Assembly: GCA_944380765.1 (NCBI GenBank)
Contig: CALWIO010000005.1
Coordinates: 23,218-87,217 of the forward strand
Direction of reading: 5' to 3'
Length of the DNA: 64,000 bases
Source: an uncultured Clostridia bacterium
GTDB taxonomy: Bacteria > Bacillota > Clostridia > Oscillospirales > Acutalibacteraceae
Shown here: piece by piece, positions 25,361-33,749 of the stretch
Numbering within the stretch: position 1 is the first letter of the stretch
Layout: each line of letters starts with the position of its first letter
Made by a program: the position numbers and the translations under genes
The notes under the pieces: generated by a model
Told to the model about the DNA's origin: nothing
Database searches by the model: none
The model's input: the letters and a program-made list of their open reading frames with translations, nothing else

Positions 25361-25679
25361 TTTTTATTCCTCCTTTTTTAACGGACGCGATTCTGTCAAT
25401 GCCGGCAAGGCGCATAACCTTGTAGGCGTTGCTTGAAAGTCCGGTAATTTCAAGTTCGCCGCCCATTTCGGACAAAAGCCTGTACCTGCCCATAACAAGC
25501 CCTATTCCCGAGCTGTCCATAAATGTAACCCCGCTGAAATCCATAACAGTTTTTGCCGGACGGCAGCTTTCAATACGGTCGTCTGTTTCAAGCCTTATGG
25601 GCAGGGCGGTGTGGTGGTCTATTTCGCCTTGCAGCCTGCAAATCAGCGTATCGTCCTCAAAAGTGAATTTAACACTCAT
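25347..25679 (-). CDS. spoIIAA: Anti-sigma F antagonist SpoIIAA
   Basis: A 110-residue STAS-domain protein. The phosphorylation motif FMDSSGIGLVMGRY contains the serine targeted by SpoIIAB and SpoIIE, and the fold is complete (CRLQGEIDHHTA at the N terminus). Unphosphorylated SpoIIAA frees SigF in the forespore. ATG 25679 follows AAAGGAG. It heads the operon; a promoter must lie in the short divergent gap to feoA, but I could not decide between SigA- and SigH-like elements. Confidence 0.95.
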   Translation of the reverse strand: MSVKFTFEDDTLICRLQGEIDHHTALPIRLETDDRIESCRPAKTVMDFSGVTFMDSSGIGLVMGRYRLLSEMGGELEITGLSSNAYKVMRLAGIDRIASVKKGGIKNGDK

Positions 25680-25726
25680 TTTTTAACACTCCTTTGCTTC
25701 ATTTTATATCGCGCCCGGCAAAAAAT

Positions 25727-25757
25727 TTGTCACATTAAGAGAAGGGGAAAATATAAT
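25727..25757 (+). promoter_or_regulatory. Candidate promoter of the second feo operon
   Basis: TTGTCA (25727-25732) and TATAAT (25752-25757) are 19 bases apart, slightly long, 35 bases upstream of the feoA start. The region is shared with the divergent spoIIA operon. Confidence 0.5.
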
Positions 25758-25791
25758 GTAACAAGGGGGACGCCGAAAGAAGGGGAGAGTA

Positions 25792-26019
25792 TTGAATGAA
25801 AAAACGCTTGGCAGTCTTAAAGTGGGCGAAACGGGCAGCGTGTGCGCGCTGTCGGCGCGCGGAGGAATGAGGCGGCGGTTCAGGGATTTAGGCATTATCA
25901 ACGGCGCAACAATAAAATGCACCGGACAAAGCACGCACAGGGATATAGCCTCATATCTTATAAAAGGCGCGGTTATCGCCCTGCGTAAAGAGGACGCCGA
26001 AACCGTTTTTATCATATAG
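25792..26019 (+). CDS. FeoA-domain protein of the second Feo system
   Basis: A 75-residue FeoA protein: LKVGETGSVCALSARGGMRRRF, DLGIINGATIKC and the C-terminal ASYLIKGAVIALRKEDA. The core GDPI motif usual in FeoA is replaced by RDIASYLI, so it is divergent from the first copy. The start is TTG 25792 with GGGGAG only four bases upstream; the out-of-frame ATG at 25796 encodes nothing. It is followed 17 bases later by the second feoB. Confidence 0.85.
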   Translation: MNEKTLGSLKVGETGSVCALSARGGMRRRFRDLGIINGATIKCTGQSTHRDIASYLIKGAVIALRKEDAETVFII

Positions 26020-26036
26020 AACAGGGGGAATATTTC

Positions 26037-28103
26037 TTGGCAAAGCATAAGAAAGAGCGCAAAGCTTACAGCGTTGCGCTTGCCGGCAATCCTAATGTGG
26101 GCAAAAGCACGGTGTTTAACTGCCTTACGGGTATGCGTCAGCATACGGGCAACTGGGCGGGCAAAACCGTTGAAAACGCGAAAGGGCGTTACCGCTTTGA
26201 AAACGCCGAATATACGCTTATCGACCTGCCGGGAACATATTCCCTTTTCTCCCGCTCTTTTGAGGAGCAGTGCGCCGAGGAACAGCTTTCTTTCAAAGGG
26301 TGCGACGCGGCGGTAGTGGTGGCGGACGGAAACTGCCTTGAAAGAAATCTTAACCTTGTTTTTCAGATTCGCGGAATAATTCCGAATACAGTGCTCGCCG
26401 TCAATTTGATGGACGAAGCCAAGAAAAACGGAATAAAAATTGATTTTTCCGCATTGAGCGAAGAACTGGGCATACCCGTTGTGCCTATGAGCGCGGGCAG
26501 AAACAAGGGACTTTCGGAGCTTAAAAGGACAGTAGCCGCCGTGTGCGAAAATCCAAAAACCGATATGGGAGAGCTGTTTCTGCCCGCAAATGCCGAACAG
26601 CCGGTGAAAACGCTTGCGAAAACCCTTGACGGTCTTGCGGGCGTTGATAAAAAGAATCCCTATTTCGCCATGAGAATGCTGTGCGACAGCGGCTACGCCG
26701 ACCGTTTTTTCAAATATAAACCCGATTATAACGCGCAGAAAATCAAAGATATACTCAAAAATCTTTATGATGGCTCCGGCGAGGAGCTGTGCGACAGCAT
26801 AACCTCCGGCATAGCCGCAAAAGCGGAAAAAACCGCGGCGGCGTGCGTACATAAATCGGAGAGCGGATATAAACGCAGGCTTGAAGCACTCGACAGAGTG
26901 TTTACCGGCAGGTTCAGCGGACCTGTTACAATGCTTTTGTTTTTGCTTTTGATACTCTGGATAACCGTTTACGGAGCCAATTACCCCTCGCAGTGGCTTT
27001 CCGGCGTTCTGCTGGGAGCCGAGGATAAACTCGCCGGGCTTCTTACTGCCGCCGGCGCCTCTGCGTGGGTTACGGATATGCTGGTGCACGGAGGCTATAA
27101 GGTGCTCGCGTGGGTGGTTTCGGTAATGCTGCCGCCTATGGCGATTTTCTTTCCTCTGTTTACTATTCTTGAAGATTTCGGCTATCTTCCCCGCGTGGCG
27201 TTCAATCTTGACTATTATCTTAAAAAAGCGAATACCTGCGGCAAACAGGCGCTTACAATGTGTATGGGCTTCGGGTGCAACGCGGTCGGCGTTACCGGCT
27301 GCCGTATAATCGACTCCCCGCGCGAGCGGATTATAGCCGTGCTCACTAACTGCTTTGTTCCCTGCAACGGCAGATTTCCCTCGCTTATCGCCGTTATAAC
27401 AATGTTTTTCCTTGCGGGAGCGGGCGGATTTTCACAGAGCCTTCTTTCGGCGGCAATGCTCTGCGGCGTAATACTTCTCGGCGTCATATTTACCCTCGGC
27501 GTCTCAAAATTTTTAAGCAGGACATTACTTAAAGGCGTGCCTTCGTCATTTACCCTTGAACTGCCTCCGTATCGCAGACCGCAGTTTTTAAAGGTAATAG
27601 TAAGGTCGGTTTTTGACCGCACGCTTTTCGTGCTGGGCAGAGCGGCAAGCGTGGCGGCTCCCGCGGGAGTGGTAATCTGGGCGCTGGCGAATATCAGCCT
27701 TTCGGACGGTACGCTGCTTTCCTACATAACCCGTTTTATGGAGCCTGCCGGCAGAGCGCTGGGTATGGACGGAGTTATCCTGACCGCCTTTATTTTGGGA
27801 TTTCCGGCCAACGAAATAGTAATACCCGTTATGATAACCGCCTATATGCAGCAGACCGAGCTTTGCGGCTATTCCTCGCTTTTTGAGCTGCGCGGACTGC
27901 TTGAAGCCAACGGCTGGGATATAACAACGGCTTTGTGCTTTACCGTTTTCTGCCTTATGCACTGGCCCTGCTCAACAACTTTGCTGACCGTAAGAAAGGA
28001 GACCAAAAGCCTTAAATGGACTTTGCTTGCGGCGGTAATTCCCACCGCGTGCGGCGCGGGAATGTGCGCGGCGATTAACCTTGTTTCAAAATTATTCTCA
28101 TAA
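26037..28103 (+). CDS. FeoB-family transporter (second, divergent copy)
   Basis: A 688-residue FeoB homologue. The GTPase motifs are G1 GNPNVGKSTVFNCLTG, G3 DLPGTYSLF, G4 NLMD and G5 SAGRNKG. The membrane domain has about nine helices. The Gate motifs differ from classical FeoB: after GFGC it reads NAVGVTGCRI rather than SVPAIMATRT, and CNGRFPSLIAV replaces CSAKMPVYSLF. The terminal PCSTTLLTVRKETKS is kept. It may carry Fe(II) or another divalent metal such as Mn(II), as reported for a second FeoB in Porphyromonas; this is inference. The start is TTG 26037 with GGGGG eight bases upstream. No Cys-rich partner follows. Confidence 0.93.
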   Translation: MAKHKKERKAYSVALAGNPNVGKSTVFNCLTGMRQHTGNWAGKTVENAKGRYRFENAEYTLIDLPGTYSLFSRSFEEQCAEEQLSFKGCDAAVVVADGNCLERNLNLVFQIRGIIPNTVLAVNLMDEAKKNGIKIDFSALSEELGIPVVPMSAGRNKGLSELKRTVAAVCENPKTDMGELFLPANAEQPVKTLAKTLDGLAGVDKKNPYFAMRMLCDSGYADRFFKYKPDYNAQKIKDILKNLYDGSGEELCDSITSGIAAKAEKTAAACVHKSESGYKRRLEALDRVFTGRFSGPVTMLLFLLLILWITVYGANYPSQWLSGVLLGAEDKLAGLLTAAGASAWVTDMLVHGGYKVLAWVVSVMLPPMAIFFPLFTILEDFGYLPRVAFNLDYYLKKANTCGKQALTMCMGFGCNAVGVTGCRIIDSPRERIIAVLTNCFVPCNGRFPSLIAVITMFFLAGAGGFSQSLLSAAMLCGVILLGVIFTLGVSKFLSRTLLKGVPSSFTLELPPYRRPQFLKVIVRSVFDRTLFVLGRAASVAAPAGVVIWALANISLSDGTLLSYITRFMEPAGRALGMDGVILTAFILGFPANEIVIPVMITAYMQQTELCGYSSLFELRGLLEANGWDITTALCFTVFCLMHWPCSTTLLTVRKETKSLKWTLLAAVIPTACGAGMCAAINLVSKLFS

Positions 28104-28112
28104 ACCGGCAAA

Positions 28113-28156
28113 ACCCGAAAGCGAAAAGCGGCGAGCTTTGGCTTTCGGGCTTTTAT
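28113..28156 (+). terminator. Terminator after the second feoB
   Basis: CCCGAAAGC (28114-28122) pairs with GCTTTCGGG (28141-28149) around an 18-base loop and is followed by CTTTTATTTT. Confidence 0.82.
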
Positions 28157-28182
28157 TTTGCCGTATTTTTTTATAAAAATCC

Positions 28183-28211
28183 TTGACTTTTTTTAATCTT
28201 TCTGCTATCCT
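28183..28211 (+). promoter_or_regulatory. Promoter of rplU-prp-rpmA
   Basis: TTGACT (28183-28188) and TATCCT (28206-28211) are 17 bases apart. The transcript would start around 28218, giving a leader of about 90 bases. Confidence 0.6.
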
Positions 28212-28217
28212 TATATA

Positions 28218-28309
28218 GCCGCATATCAGGGGGCAGTATGTCTATTTGTACTGAAAGCGGATTTTTCCCGCCCTCGATAGCGAGTCTATATTCAAGGTAG
28301 GTTATGTAA
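28218..28309 (+). promoter_or_regulatory. Structured leader of rplU (candidate L21 leader)
   Basis: The leader contains at least two hairpins (GCGG...CCCGC near 28257-28273; CTCG-ATAG-CGAG at about 28274-28285) directly upstream of the L21 gene. L21 leaders are known in Firmicutes at this place; I infer the class from position, not from a matched consensus. Confidence 0.45.
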
Positions 28310-28621
28310 ATGTACGCAATTATTGTTACCGGCGGCAAGCAGTATAAAGTAACAGACGGCGATGTCGTTTATGTTGAGAAGCTCGACGCCGAAGAGAATG
28401 CCGAAATTACCTTTGACAAGGTACTTGCAGTCGGCACGGACAGCGGAATTACCACCGGCGCTCCTTATGTTGAAGGCGCAAAGGTTACCGCTAAGGTTGT
28501 GAAAAACGGCAAGGGCAAAAAAATCACCGTTTTCACCTATAAGCCCAAAAAGAACGAGAAACGCAAGAAAGGTCACCGTCAGCCCTATACTAAGGTTGAG
28601 ATAACCGCAATCAACGCGTAA
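28310..28621 (+). CDS. rplU: Ribosomal protein L21
   Basis: A 103-residue large-subunit protein starting [14 protein letters not shown] and ending with the conserved [14 protein letters not shown], both diagnostic of L21. It binds 23S rRNA domain I. The order L21-Prp-L27 is the standard Firmicutes arrangement. Its stop shares one base with the prp start (TAATG). Confidence 0.97.
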   Translation: MYAIIVTGGKQYKVTDGDVVYVEKLDAEENAEITFDKVLAVGTDSGITTGAPYVEGAKVTAKVVKNGKGKKITVFTYKPKKNEKRKKGHRQPYTKVEITAINA

Positions 28622-28944
28622 TGACAAAAGCTGTTTTTTTGTTTTCGGGAGATACGGTAATTTCTTTTGAGCTCACCGGGCATACGGGAGCCGCGGCGCG
28701 CGGAAGCGACATAGTTTGCAGCGCTGTTTCCTCAGCGGCTTATATGACCGCCAACACGATAATAGAAATTTTAAAACTTTCCCCGAAAGCCGAAATAAGC
28801 GACGGGCGTATGAAAATTCAGTTGAATTCGGACGACGCTCAGAAAGCAAAAAATATTACTGACGGGCTTTATCTCCATTTGACTGAGCTTTCCCGCCAGT
28901 ATCCGAACAATTTGAAAATTGAGAGAGGTGTTTTTGATGCTTAA
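28621..28944 (+). CDS. prp: Ribosomal-processing cysteine protease Prp
   Basis: A 107-residue YsxB/Prp protein. The catalytic pair lies in [18 protein letters not shown], with His21 and Cys33 in the family pattern GHx6GxDxxC. Prp removes the N-terminal extension of L27, a step essential in Staphylococcus aureus. The matching extension is present in the adjacent L27. It overlaps rpmA by eight bases. Confidence 0.95.
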   Translation: MTKAVFLFSGDTVISFELTGHTGAAARGSDIVCSAVSSAAYMTANTIIEILKLSPKAEISDGRMKIQLNSDDAQKAKNITDGLYLHLTELSRQYPNNLKIERGVFDA

Positions 28945-29221
28945 AATAAACATTCAGTTATTCGCTCATAAAAAAGGTATGGGTTCAACAAAGAACGGCC
29001 GTGATTCCGAATCAAAAAGACTCGGCGTTAAAAAAGCGGACGGTCAGGCGGTGCTTGCCGGCAACATTATCGTTAAGCAGCGCGGAACTCACATTCATCC
29101 CGGCAACAATGTAGGCCGCGGCTCTGACGATACTCTTTTCGCTCTTATCGACGGAAAAGTTAAGTTTGAAAGAATGGGCAAGGACAGAAAAAAAGTCAGC
29201 GTTTATGCCGTTGAGCAGTAA
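28937..29221 (+). CDS. rpmA: Ribosomal protein L27 with Prp-cleavable N-terminal extension
   Basis: A 94-residue protein. The N terminus [19 protein letters not shown] shows the Firmicutes extension ending in LF, cut before AHKKG to expose the mature L27 tail that reaches the peptidyl transferase centre. The start is ATG 28937, eight bases after GAGAGAGG; the longer frame from 28919 runs through the ribosome site. The body ([40 protein letters not shown] split) is complete. Confidence 0.97.
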   Translation: MLKINIQLFAHKKGMGSTKNGRDSESKRLGVKKADGQAVLAGNIIVKQRGTHIHPGNNVGRGSDDTLFALIDGKVKFERMGKDRKKVSVYAVEQ

Positions 29222-29232
29222 TTAAATTTTTC

Positions 29233-29267
29233 GGCTCCCATCGCCTTGCGGTGGGAGCGTTTTTTTG
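29233..29267 (+). terminator. Terminator of rplU-prp-rpmA
   Basis: GGCTCCCATCGC pairs with GCGGTGGGAGC (one wobble pair) around a short loop, then GTTTTTTT. Confidence 0.9.
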
Positions 29268-29281
29268 CCGGAGGTGTTTTT

Positions 29282-30496
29282 TTGAAAGAATACGGCAAGA
29301 GCCATAAACTCGATTATGTTTGCTATGATATAAGAGGTCCCGTAATGGACGAGGCGAACAGAATGGAAGCGGACGGAATGCGGATATTAAAGCTCAATAT
29401 CGGCAATCCCGCGCCTTTCGGATTTACAGCGCCCGACGAGGTAATACACGATATGATGTATAATCTCACGGACTGCGAAGGGTATTCCGATTCCAAAGGG
29501 CTTTTCTCGGCGAGGAAAGCCATAATGCAGTACTGCCAGCTTAAAGGCATTAAGGGCGTAGGCATAAAAGATATATATACCGGCAACGGCGTCAGCGAAC
29601 TCATAGTTATGTCAATGCAGGGGCTTTTGGACAACGGCGACGAGATTTTGGTGCCCGCTCCCGATTATCCGCTGTGGACGGCGGCGGTCACGCTCGCCGG
29701 CGGAAACGCCGTGCATTATATGTGCGACGAGCAAAACGAATGGAATCCCGATATTGACGATATAAAGTCAAAAATAACTCCCAAAACCAAGGGTATTGTA
29801 ATAATCAACCCCAATAATCCCACAGGCGCGCTTTACAGCGAAGAGGTGCTTAAAAGCATAGTTGATGTCGCGCGGAAAAATTCCCTTATTATTTTTGCCG
29901 ACGAAATTTATGACCGCCTTGTTATGGACGGCTTAAAGCATACCGCCATAGCTTCGCTCGCGCCCGATGTGCCCTGCGTCAGCTTCAACGGACTTTCAAA
30001 GTCCCACAGAGTCGCCGGTTTCAGAGTGGGCTGGATGGTAATCAGCGGAGATAAAAAGAAAATAAAGGGCTATATCGAGGGGCTTAATCTGCTCTCGTCA
30101 ATGCGCCTTTGCTCAAATGTGCCTGCGCAGAGCATTGTGCAGACGGCTCTGGGCGGAACTCAGAGTGTTGACGAGCTTCTGCTGCCGGGAGGCAGGGTGT
30201 ATGAACAGCGCGAGCTTGTGTATAACGCGCTTAACAGTATCGAGGGCGTTTCGGCTGTCAAACCCAAGGCGGCGTTTTATATATTCCCCAAATTCGACCG
30301 CAAAAAGTTTAATCTCCATGACGATGAAAAACTGGTGCTTGACTTTTTAAAGGAGAAAAAAGTTCTGCTCGTTCACGGAAGGGGCTTCCATTATCCCGAG
30401 CCCGACCACGCGAGAATAGTTTATCTGCCCGGTACGAGGGTTTTAAACGAGGCTATGCAAAAGCTCTCCGATTTTCTTGACGGGTACAGTCAGTAA
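29282..30496 (+). CDS. Pyridoxal-phosphate aminotransferase, AlaT-like class I
   Basis: A 404-residue class I/II aminotransferase. Visible are the N-terminal YDIRGPVMDEANRME typical of AlaT-type enzymes, IGNPAPFGF, NPNNPTGALYS, the aspartate of FADEIYDRLV, the PLP lysine in NGLSKSHRVAGFRVGW, and the C-terminal KAAFYIFPKFD. It probably interconverts alanine and pyruvate with glutamate/2-oxoglutarate. The start is TTG 29282 with GGAGG at 29270-29274; the upstream part of the frame lies in the terminator. A strong terminator follows, so it is a single-gene unit. Confidence 0.9.
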   Translation: MKEYGKSHKLDYVCYDIRGPVMDEANRMEADGMRILKLNIGNPAPFGFTAPDEVIHDMMYNLTDCEGYSDSKGLFSARKAIMQYCQLKGIKGVGIKDIYTGNGVSELIVMSMQGLLDNGDEILVPAPDYPLWTAAVTLAGGNAVHYMCDEQNEWNPDIDDIKSKITPKTKGIVIINPNNPTGALYSEEVLKSIVDVARKNSLIIFADEIYDRLVMDGLKHTAIASLAPDVPCVSFNGLSKSHRVAGFRVGWMVISGDKKKIKGYIEGLNLLSSMRLCSNVPAQSIVQTALGGTQSVDELLLPGGRVYEQRELVYNALNSIEGVSAVKPKAAFYIFPKFDRKKFNLHDDEKLVLDFLKEKKVLLVHGRGFHYPEPDHARIVYLPGTRVLNEAMQKLSDFLDGYSQ

Positions 30497-30503
30497 ATAA
30501 AGC

Positions 30504-30544
30504 AAAAAACGCTTCCGGAAGTCTGCGCTTCCGGAAGCGTTTTC
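30504..30544. terminator. Bidirectional terminator between aminotransferase and lipoprotein
   Basis: Perfect 14-base arms (AACGCTTCCGGAAG/CTTCCGGAAGCGTT) around TCTGCG, with A and T tracts on the two sides, between convergent genes. Confidence 0.92.
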
Positions 30545-30560
30545 TTGTTTAACCCGATTT

Positions 30561-31304
30561 TTAACTTTGAAACTGTGACCAGAAATTCTCTGAACTCTCA
30601 TAAAAGCTTTCGCTGTAACAGTCGTAGCAGCTGCCGTTGATGTTTACAAATTCAGGCCGGGCCGTCAGCGTGTAGGTAATTGAGCCGGTCTTGTATATCT
30701 TAAACATTGTGTGCCGCTCGGCGGCTTTTGAGGACGAAGGCATAAAGCCGACTTCCATATCGGCGGCGATTTTAACAAATGAAGAAACGCCGTCGGCGTC
30801 AAGGTCTTTTATAAATTCCCCGTTTTCGTTATATACGGAAATTTTTTCAATATCCTCTGCCGTTATATTCTGAAACGGCTTTACCGTTTCGGGCTTTGCG
30901 CCGGCGTAAATCTTTTCAAGCTCGTCTTCAAGCTGAGAGTTTTCAAGCGGGAATTTTTTTCCGTCAACCGTGGTTAATTTCCCCGCCAAAACAATGCTGA
31001 TTTCAGTACCGTCGGTTTTAATTATCCTGAAAGGATAACTTGCGCCGGAAAATTCAACCGGCTCCTGCGCGGTTTTGCCGTAAACACAGCCGTTAAAAAA
31101 TTCAATCAGCTTATCCCGGGCGGTATCGTCAAGCTCAGCGGCGCATTCCTCGTCCTGCCAGTAATACAAAGCGGAAACGCTCTTTATATCCTCCGCTTTA
31201 AGCTGTGAATAGCCGTTGTCGCCGTTTTTCTGACAACCCCAGAAAGCAAAAACGAAAATCAAAGCCGCCGAGATAACCGATAAAATGCGTAAACCATTTT
31301 TCAA
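30561..31304 (-). CDS. Lipoprotein of unknown function
   Basis: A 247-residue lipoprotein. The signal peptide MKNGLRILSVISAALIFVFA ends at the lipobox AFWGC (Cys24). The mature part holds two similar halves that each begin with an alpha-beta segment (EDIKSVSALYYWQDEECAA; EDIEKISVYNENGEFIKDL), suggesting an internal duplication. I do not recognise a family. The start is TTG 31304, preceded by AGAGGTG; the in-frame TTG at 31346 overlaps the upstream gene's stop. Base composition matches the chromosome, unlike the protease gene upstream of it. Confidence 0.72.
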   Translation of the reverse strand: MKNGLRILSVISAALIFVFAFWGCQKNGDNGYSQLKAEDIKSVSALYYWQDEECAAELDDTARDKLIEFFNGCVYGKTAQEPVEFSGASYPFRIIKTDGTEISIVLAGKLTTVDGKKFPLENSQLEDELEKIYAGAKPETVKPFQNITAEDIEKISVYNENGEFIKDLDADGVSSFVKIAADMEVGFMPSSSKAAERHTMFKIYKTGSITYTLTARPEFVNINGSCYDCYSESFYESSENFWSQFQS

Positions 31305-31342
31305 CTTAAACACCTCTGATTCTTTTGTTTGCATTTGCAAGA

Positions 31343-32428
31343 TCAACTCCAGTATTTACATGCGGCAGACTGAAAATACAAATTGTTTCCAGAATAGTTG
31401 CTCCTATATATTTTCATTCCATTCGAATTAGTAGTTGTTGTAGCAGAGCCAAATAAAGGATCCATTACGCTTAAATATCCTCCAAGTATGTCTACACCAA
31501 AAACAGTAACAGCATGTCCCGTTCCGCTGCTGCTAATGAAGTTTCCCCAAACTGGTTTCCCATTTCTTAAATTATTAGAAATAACACTATCACTTGGGAC
31601 TTGTTGCTTATATGTATATCCTAATGAATAATATGTATTTAAAAGCTCTTCAATGTCAGAATGTGGTAGAGGTACATTAAAGTCAATAAGAAAATAGTTA
31701 CTAGCAACATCTACGGCTGTATAATTTGTTCCATTAATATAATTAATAATACATGCCGCAGTCGCGGCCCAACAAATGTTTTGGTATGGTAATTGAGTGA
31801 CATAGGATACGTTACATGAATAGTATCTTCCGATTGCTCTTGTTTGAATGGAACTATTATAACCAAGGTCTGAAGAAGCAGAGAGAGCAGAAGTATGTAT
31901 TTGTTCTAAGTCTAAATTGTCAACAACTTCTGACAGCGCAACTCGGTCATTACTAATCATTCCACTAGCTGTTAACAATTCCAGTTCATTATTTGAGAAA
32001 ATATAACAATTTTGTTTATCATAAATTAATGCAAATTCAGAACATAGTGTTAGTTCATGGTTTAGTTGTTCAACTAGTTGTGTGGAAATTTGATATTTTT
32101 TTTCATTGTTAATATTGATTTCAGATGCAACAGCAACTATTGTATTTTCTTGAATTAGAAGATAAATAGGCTCGCTTTCAATGAGACCTGACGATGCTAA
32201 AATATAAGTATTAATTGGACGTGAAACTTTAAGGTTAGCAAACGAAACATCTCCTAATTGAAGAGAATGTTTTATTGACTCAATTTTTTGTAATTCAGAT
32301 ATAATGCCTTGCTTATATTCATCATCAGATGATGATGAATGAGTAAAAGCATATGAAGGAGTAACAATTGAAACGAAAAAAAGAAAAGATAATACAAAAC
32401 AAATTGATTTAAAAATGAATTTTTTCAA
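31343..32428 (-). CDS. Secreted papain-like cysteine protease (C39-like), AT-rich
   Basis: A 361-residue exported protein. The signal peptide (FIFKSICFVLSFLFFVSIV) ends at PSYA. A pro-region of about 180 residues precedes a papain-fold domain with the nucleophile in NICWAATAA (Cys219), the base in GTGHAVTVFG (His305) and the orienting Asp in VMDPLFG (Asp323). Such proteins are often called C39-like or staphopain-like. Targets are unknown. The start is TTG 32428, eight bases after GGAGG; an ATG at 32443 overlaps that site. The gene uses AT-rich codons unlike all neighbours, which points to recent acquisition. Confidence 0.82.
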   Translation of the reverse strand: MKKFIFKSICFVLSFLFFVSIVTPSYAFTHSSSSDDEYKQGIISELQKIESIKHSLQLGDVSFANLKVSRPINTYILASSGLIESEPIYLLIQENTIVAVASEININNEKKYQISTQLVEQLNHELTLCSEFALIYDKQNCYIFSNNELELLTASGMISNDRVALSEVVDNLDLEQIHTSALSASSDLGYNSSIQTRAIGRYYSCNVSYVTQLPYQNICWAATAACIINYINGTNYTAVDVASNYFLIDFNVPLPHSDIEELLNTYYSLGYTYKQQVPSDSVISNNLRNGKPVWGNFISSSGTGHAVTVFGVDILGGYLSVMDPLFGSATTTTNSNGMKIYRSNYSGNNLYFQSAACKYWS

Positions 32429-32673
32429 AATAATCGCCTCCATAGTATTATGATGTTTATTGATAATATTTTGTTAATACATCGGAAACACGCCCTTACA
32501 TATATTTCATGATTTTAGTATATACGAAATAAACATAAAAATCAATATACAAATAGAATACTTATATGAATTTCACAAAAATGTTGAATGAGGTACTCCG
32601 AAAATCATTTTGAAATACTTAATAAATTCCAATAGGATGAGAGACAGTGCGCGTAAATTGCTGCCGGCATATG
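32429..32673. other. AT-rich gap between the protease and spoIID
   Basis: About 245 bases of markedly AT-rich sequence. It must contain the leftward promoter of the protease gene (a weak TTAACA with CATAAT just before the ribosome site is possible), but I find no convincing element, repeat or terminal inverted repeat. Confidence 0.5.
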
Positions 32674-33654
32674 CTATCTTATTTCCGTGCCGGGGTAATA
32701 GTGCGAAAGAATTTCCTTAAAGTCAAAACCCTGCTTTGCCATATAGTCGGCTCCGTACTGACTCATTCCCACGCCGTGACCGTACCCCTTCACGCTGAAA
32801 GTAAAGCCGCCGTCGGCATGGCTTATTTCAAAGGTACTGCTTTTAAGCGAAAAAAGCGACCGGATTTCAGTGCCTTTAAATTTTTCTGAACCTATTGTTA
32901 CGGATTTCACCATTCCCGTGCTTGTCTTTTCGGTGTTTTCTATCCAGTTTTCCGGCTCTGACTCCGGCTTTGCCCCCTGTTTCTCTGTAATGCTTTTAAA
33001 ATCCTCATCGCTTATGAAAACAGTTGAGGAGTACCCGGGTGAAAGTTTGTCCGCCTCGCTGCTGACCGACACAAGATACGGGTATTCTCCGCCCCAAACA
33101 TCGGCGGCGTTCTCTGTTTTGCCGTTGCTTATCGCGTGAAAGGCGGCGGCAATCGGCTCGCCGTCATAGTACATAATAAGGTCTATAACCTCGTCAACGC
33201 ATTTTTCGGTTTTTTCATAATATTCGTCATATTTGTCACCCCATTTTTCTTTCAGAGCCTCTTTGTCAAGATACGCCTGATGTGAGGAACCGCTGTCTGA
33301 AATGTCCGCCTCTCCCAGTGACTCGCTCTTGTGCAGCTTTGTGTATTCAAGCAGGGTGTGCGAAGCCACAATCTGAGCTTTGAGCGCTTCCTCATGGCAA
33401 ACCGCTCCCGTTTCGGCGGCGGCGGCTCCTATAAGGTATTCCTTTAAGGTGGTTTCGGTAATATTTTTGCTGTCGGCAGACATAACTTTTACAACGGAAT
33501 TTGCAATTTCGCTGTCGCCTTTTTCGTTTTCCTCAACGGCGTCCGAAGTAAAAATTTTGTCTGAAATGGCGTCGGTAGCCTTTTGCACCGAGCACAGCGG
33601 ACACAGTATCATAGCCACGCTCAGGAAAAAGCAGAGCAGGGTGTAACTTTTCAT
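32674..33654 (-). CDS. spoIID: Stage II sporulation protein D
   Basis: A 326-residue secreted peptidoglycan lytic transglycosylase of the engulfment machinery. It has an N-terminal signal anchor (residues 4-23), the SpoIID/LytB domain with EYLIGAAAAETGAVCHEEALKA, FHAISNGKTENAADVWGG, and the C-terminal GYGHGVGMSQYGADYMA and HYYPGTEI. The catalytic Glu of the AAxE motif is kept (AAAAE). GGGAG precedes the ATG at 33654. It is transcribed away from citrate synthase. Confidence 0.94.
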   Translation of the reverse strand: MKSYTLLCFFLSVAMILCPLCSVQKATDAISDKIFTSDAVEENEKGDSEIANSVVKVMSADSKNITETTLKEYLIGAAAAETGAVCHEEALKAQIVASHTLLEYTKLHKSESLGEADISDSGSSHQAYLDKEALKEKWGDKYDEYYEKTEKCVDEVIDLIMYYDGEPIAAAFHAISNGKTENAADVWGGEYPYLVSVSSEADKLSPGYSSTVFISDEDFKSITEKQGAKPESEPENWIENTEKTSTGMVKSVTIGSEKFKGTEIRSLFSLKSSTFEISHADGGFTFSVKGYGHGVGMSQYGADYMAKQGFDFKEILSHYYPGTEIR

Positions 33655-33671
33655 TTTATCGCTCCCTTTTG

Positions 33672-33700
33672 TTGACTTTGTTTTTGAAATGTATTAAAAT
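33672..33700 (+). promoter_or_regulatory. Promoter of citrate synthase
   Basis: TTGACT (33672-33677) and TAAAAT (33695-33700), 17-base spacing, 50 bases upstream of the start codon in the short divergent gap. Confidence 0.72.
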
Positions 33701-33749
33701 AATATAGATTAAGTTGGATTATTGTATGTTTCTCACAAGGAGGTATTTT

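Noticed and set aside
25704..27089. A 461-codon leftward frame opposite the second feoB
   Set aside because: Biased basic/aromatic composition and no family features; it is the antisense shadow of a clear FeoB coding region.
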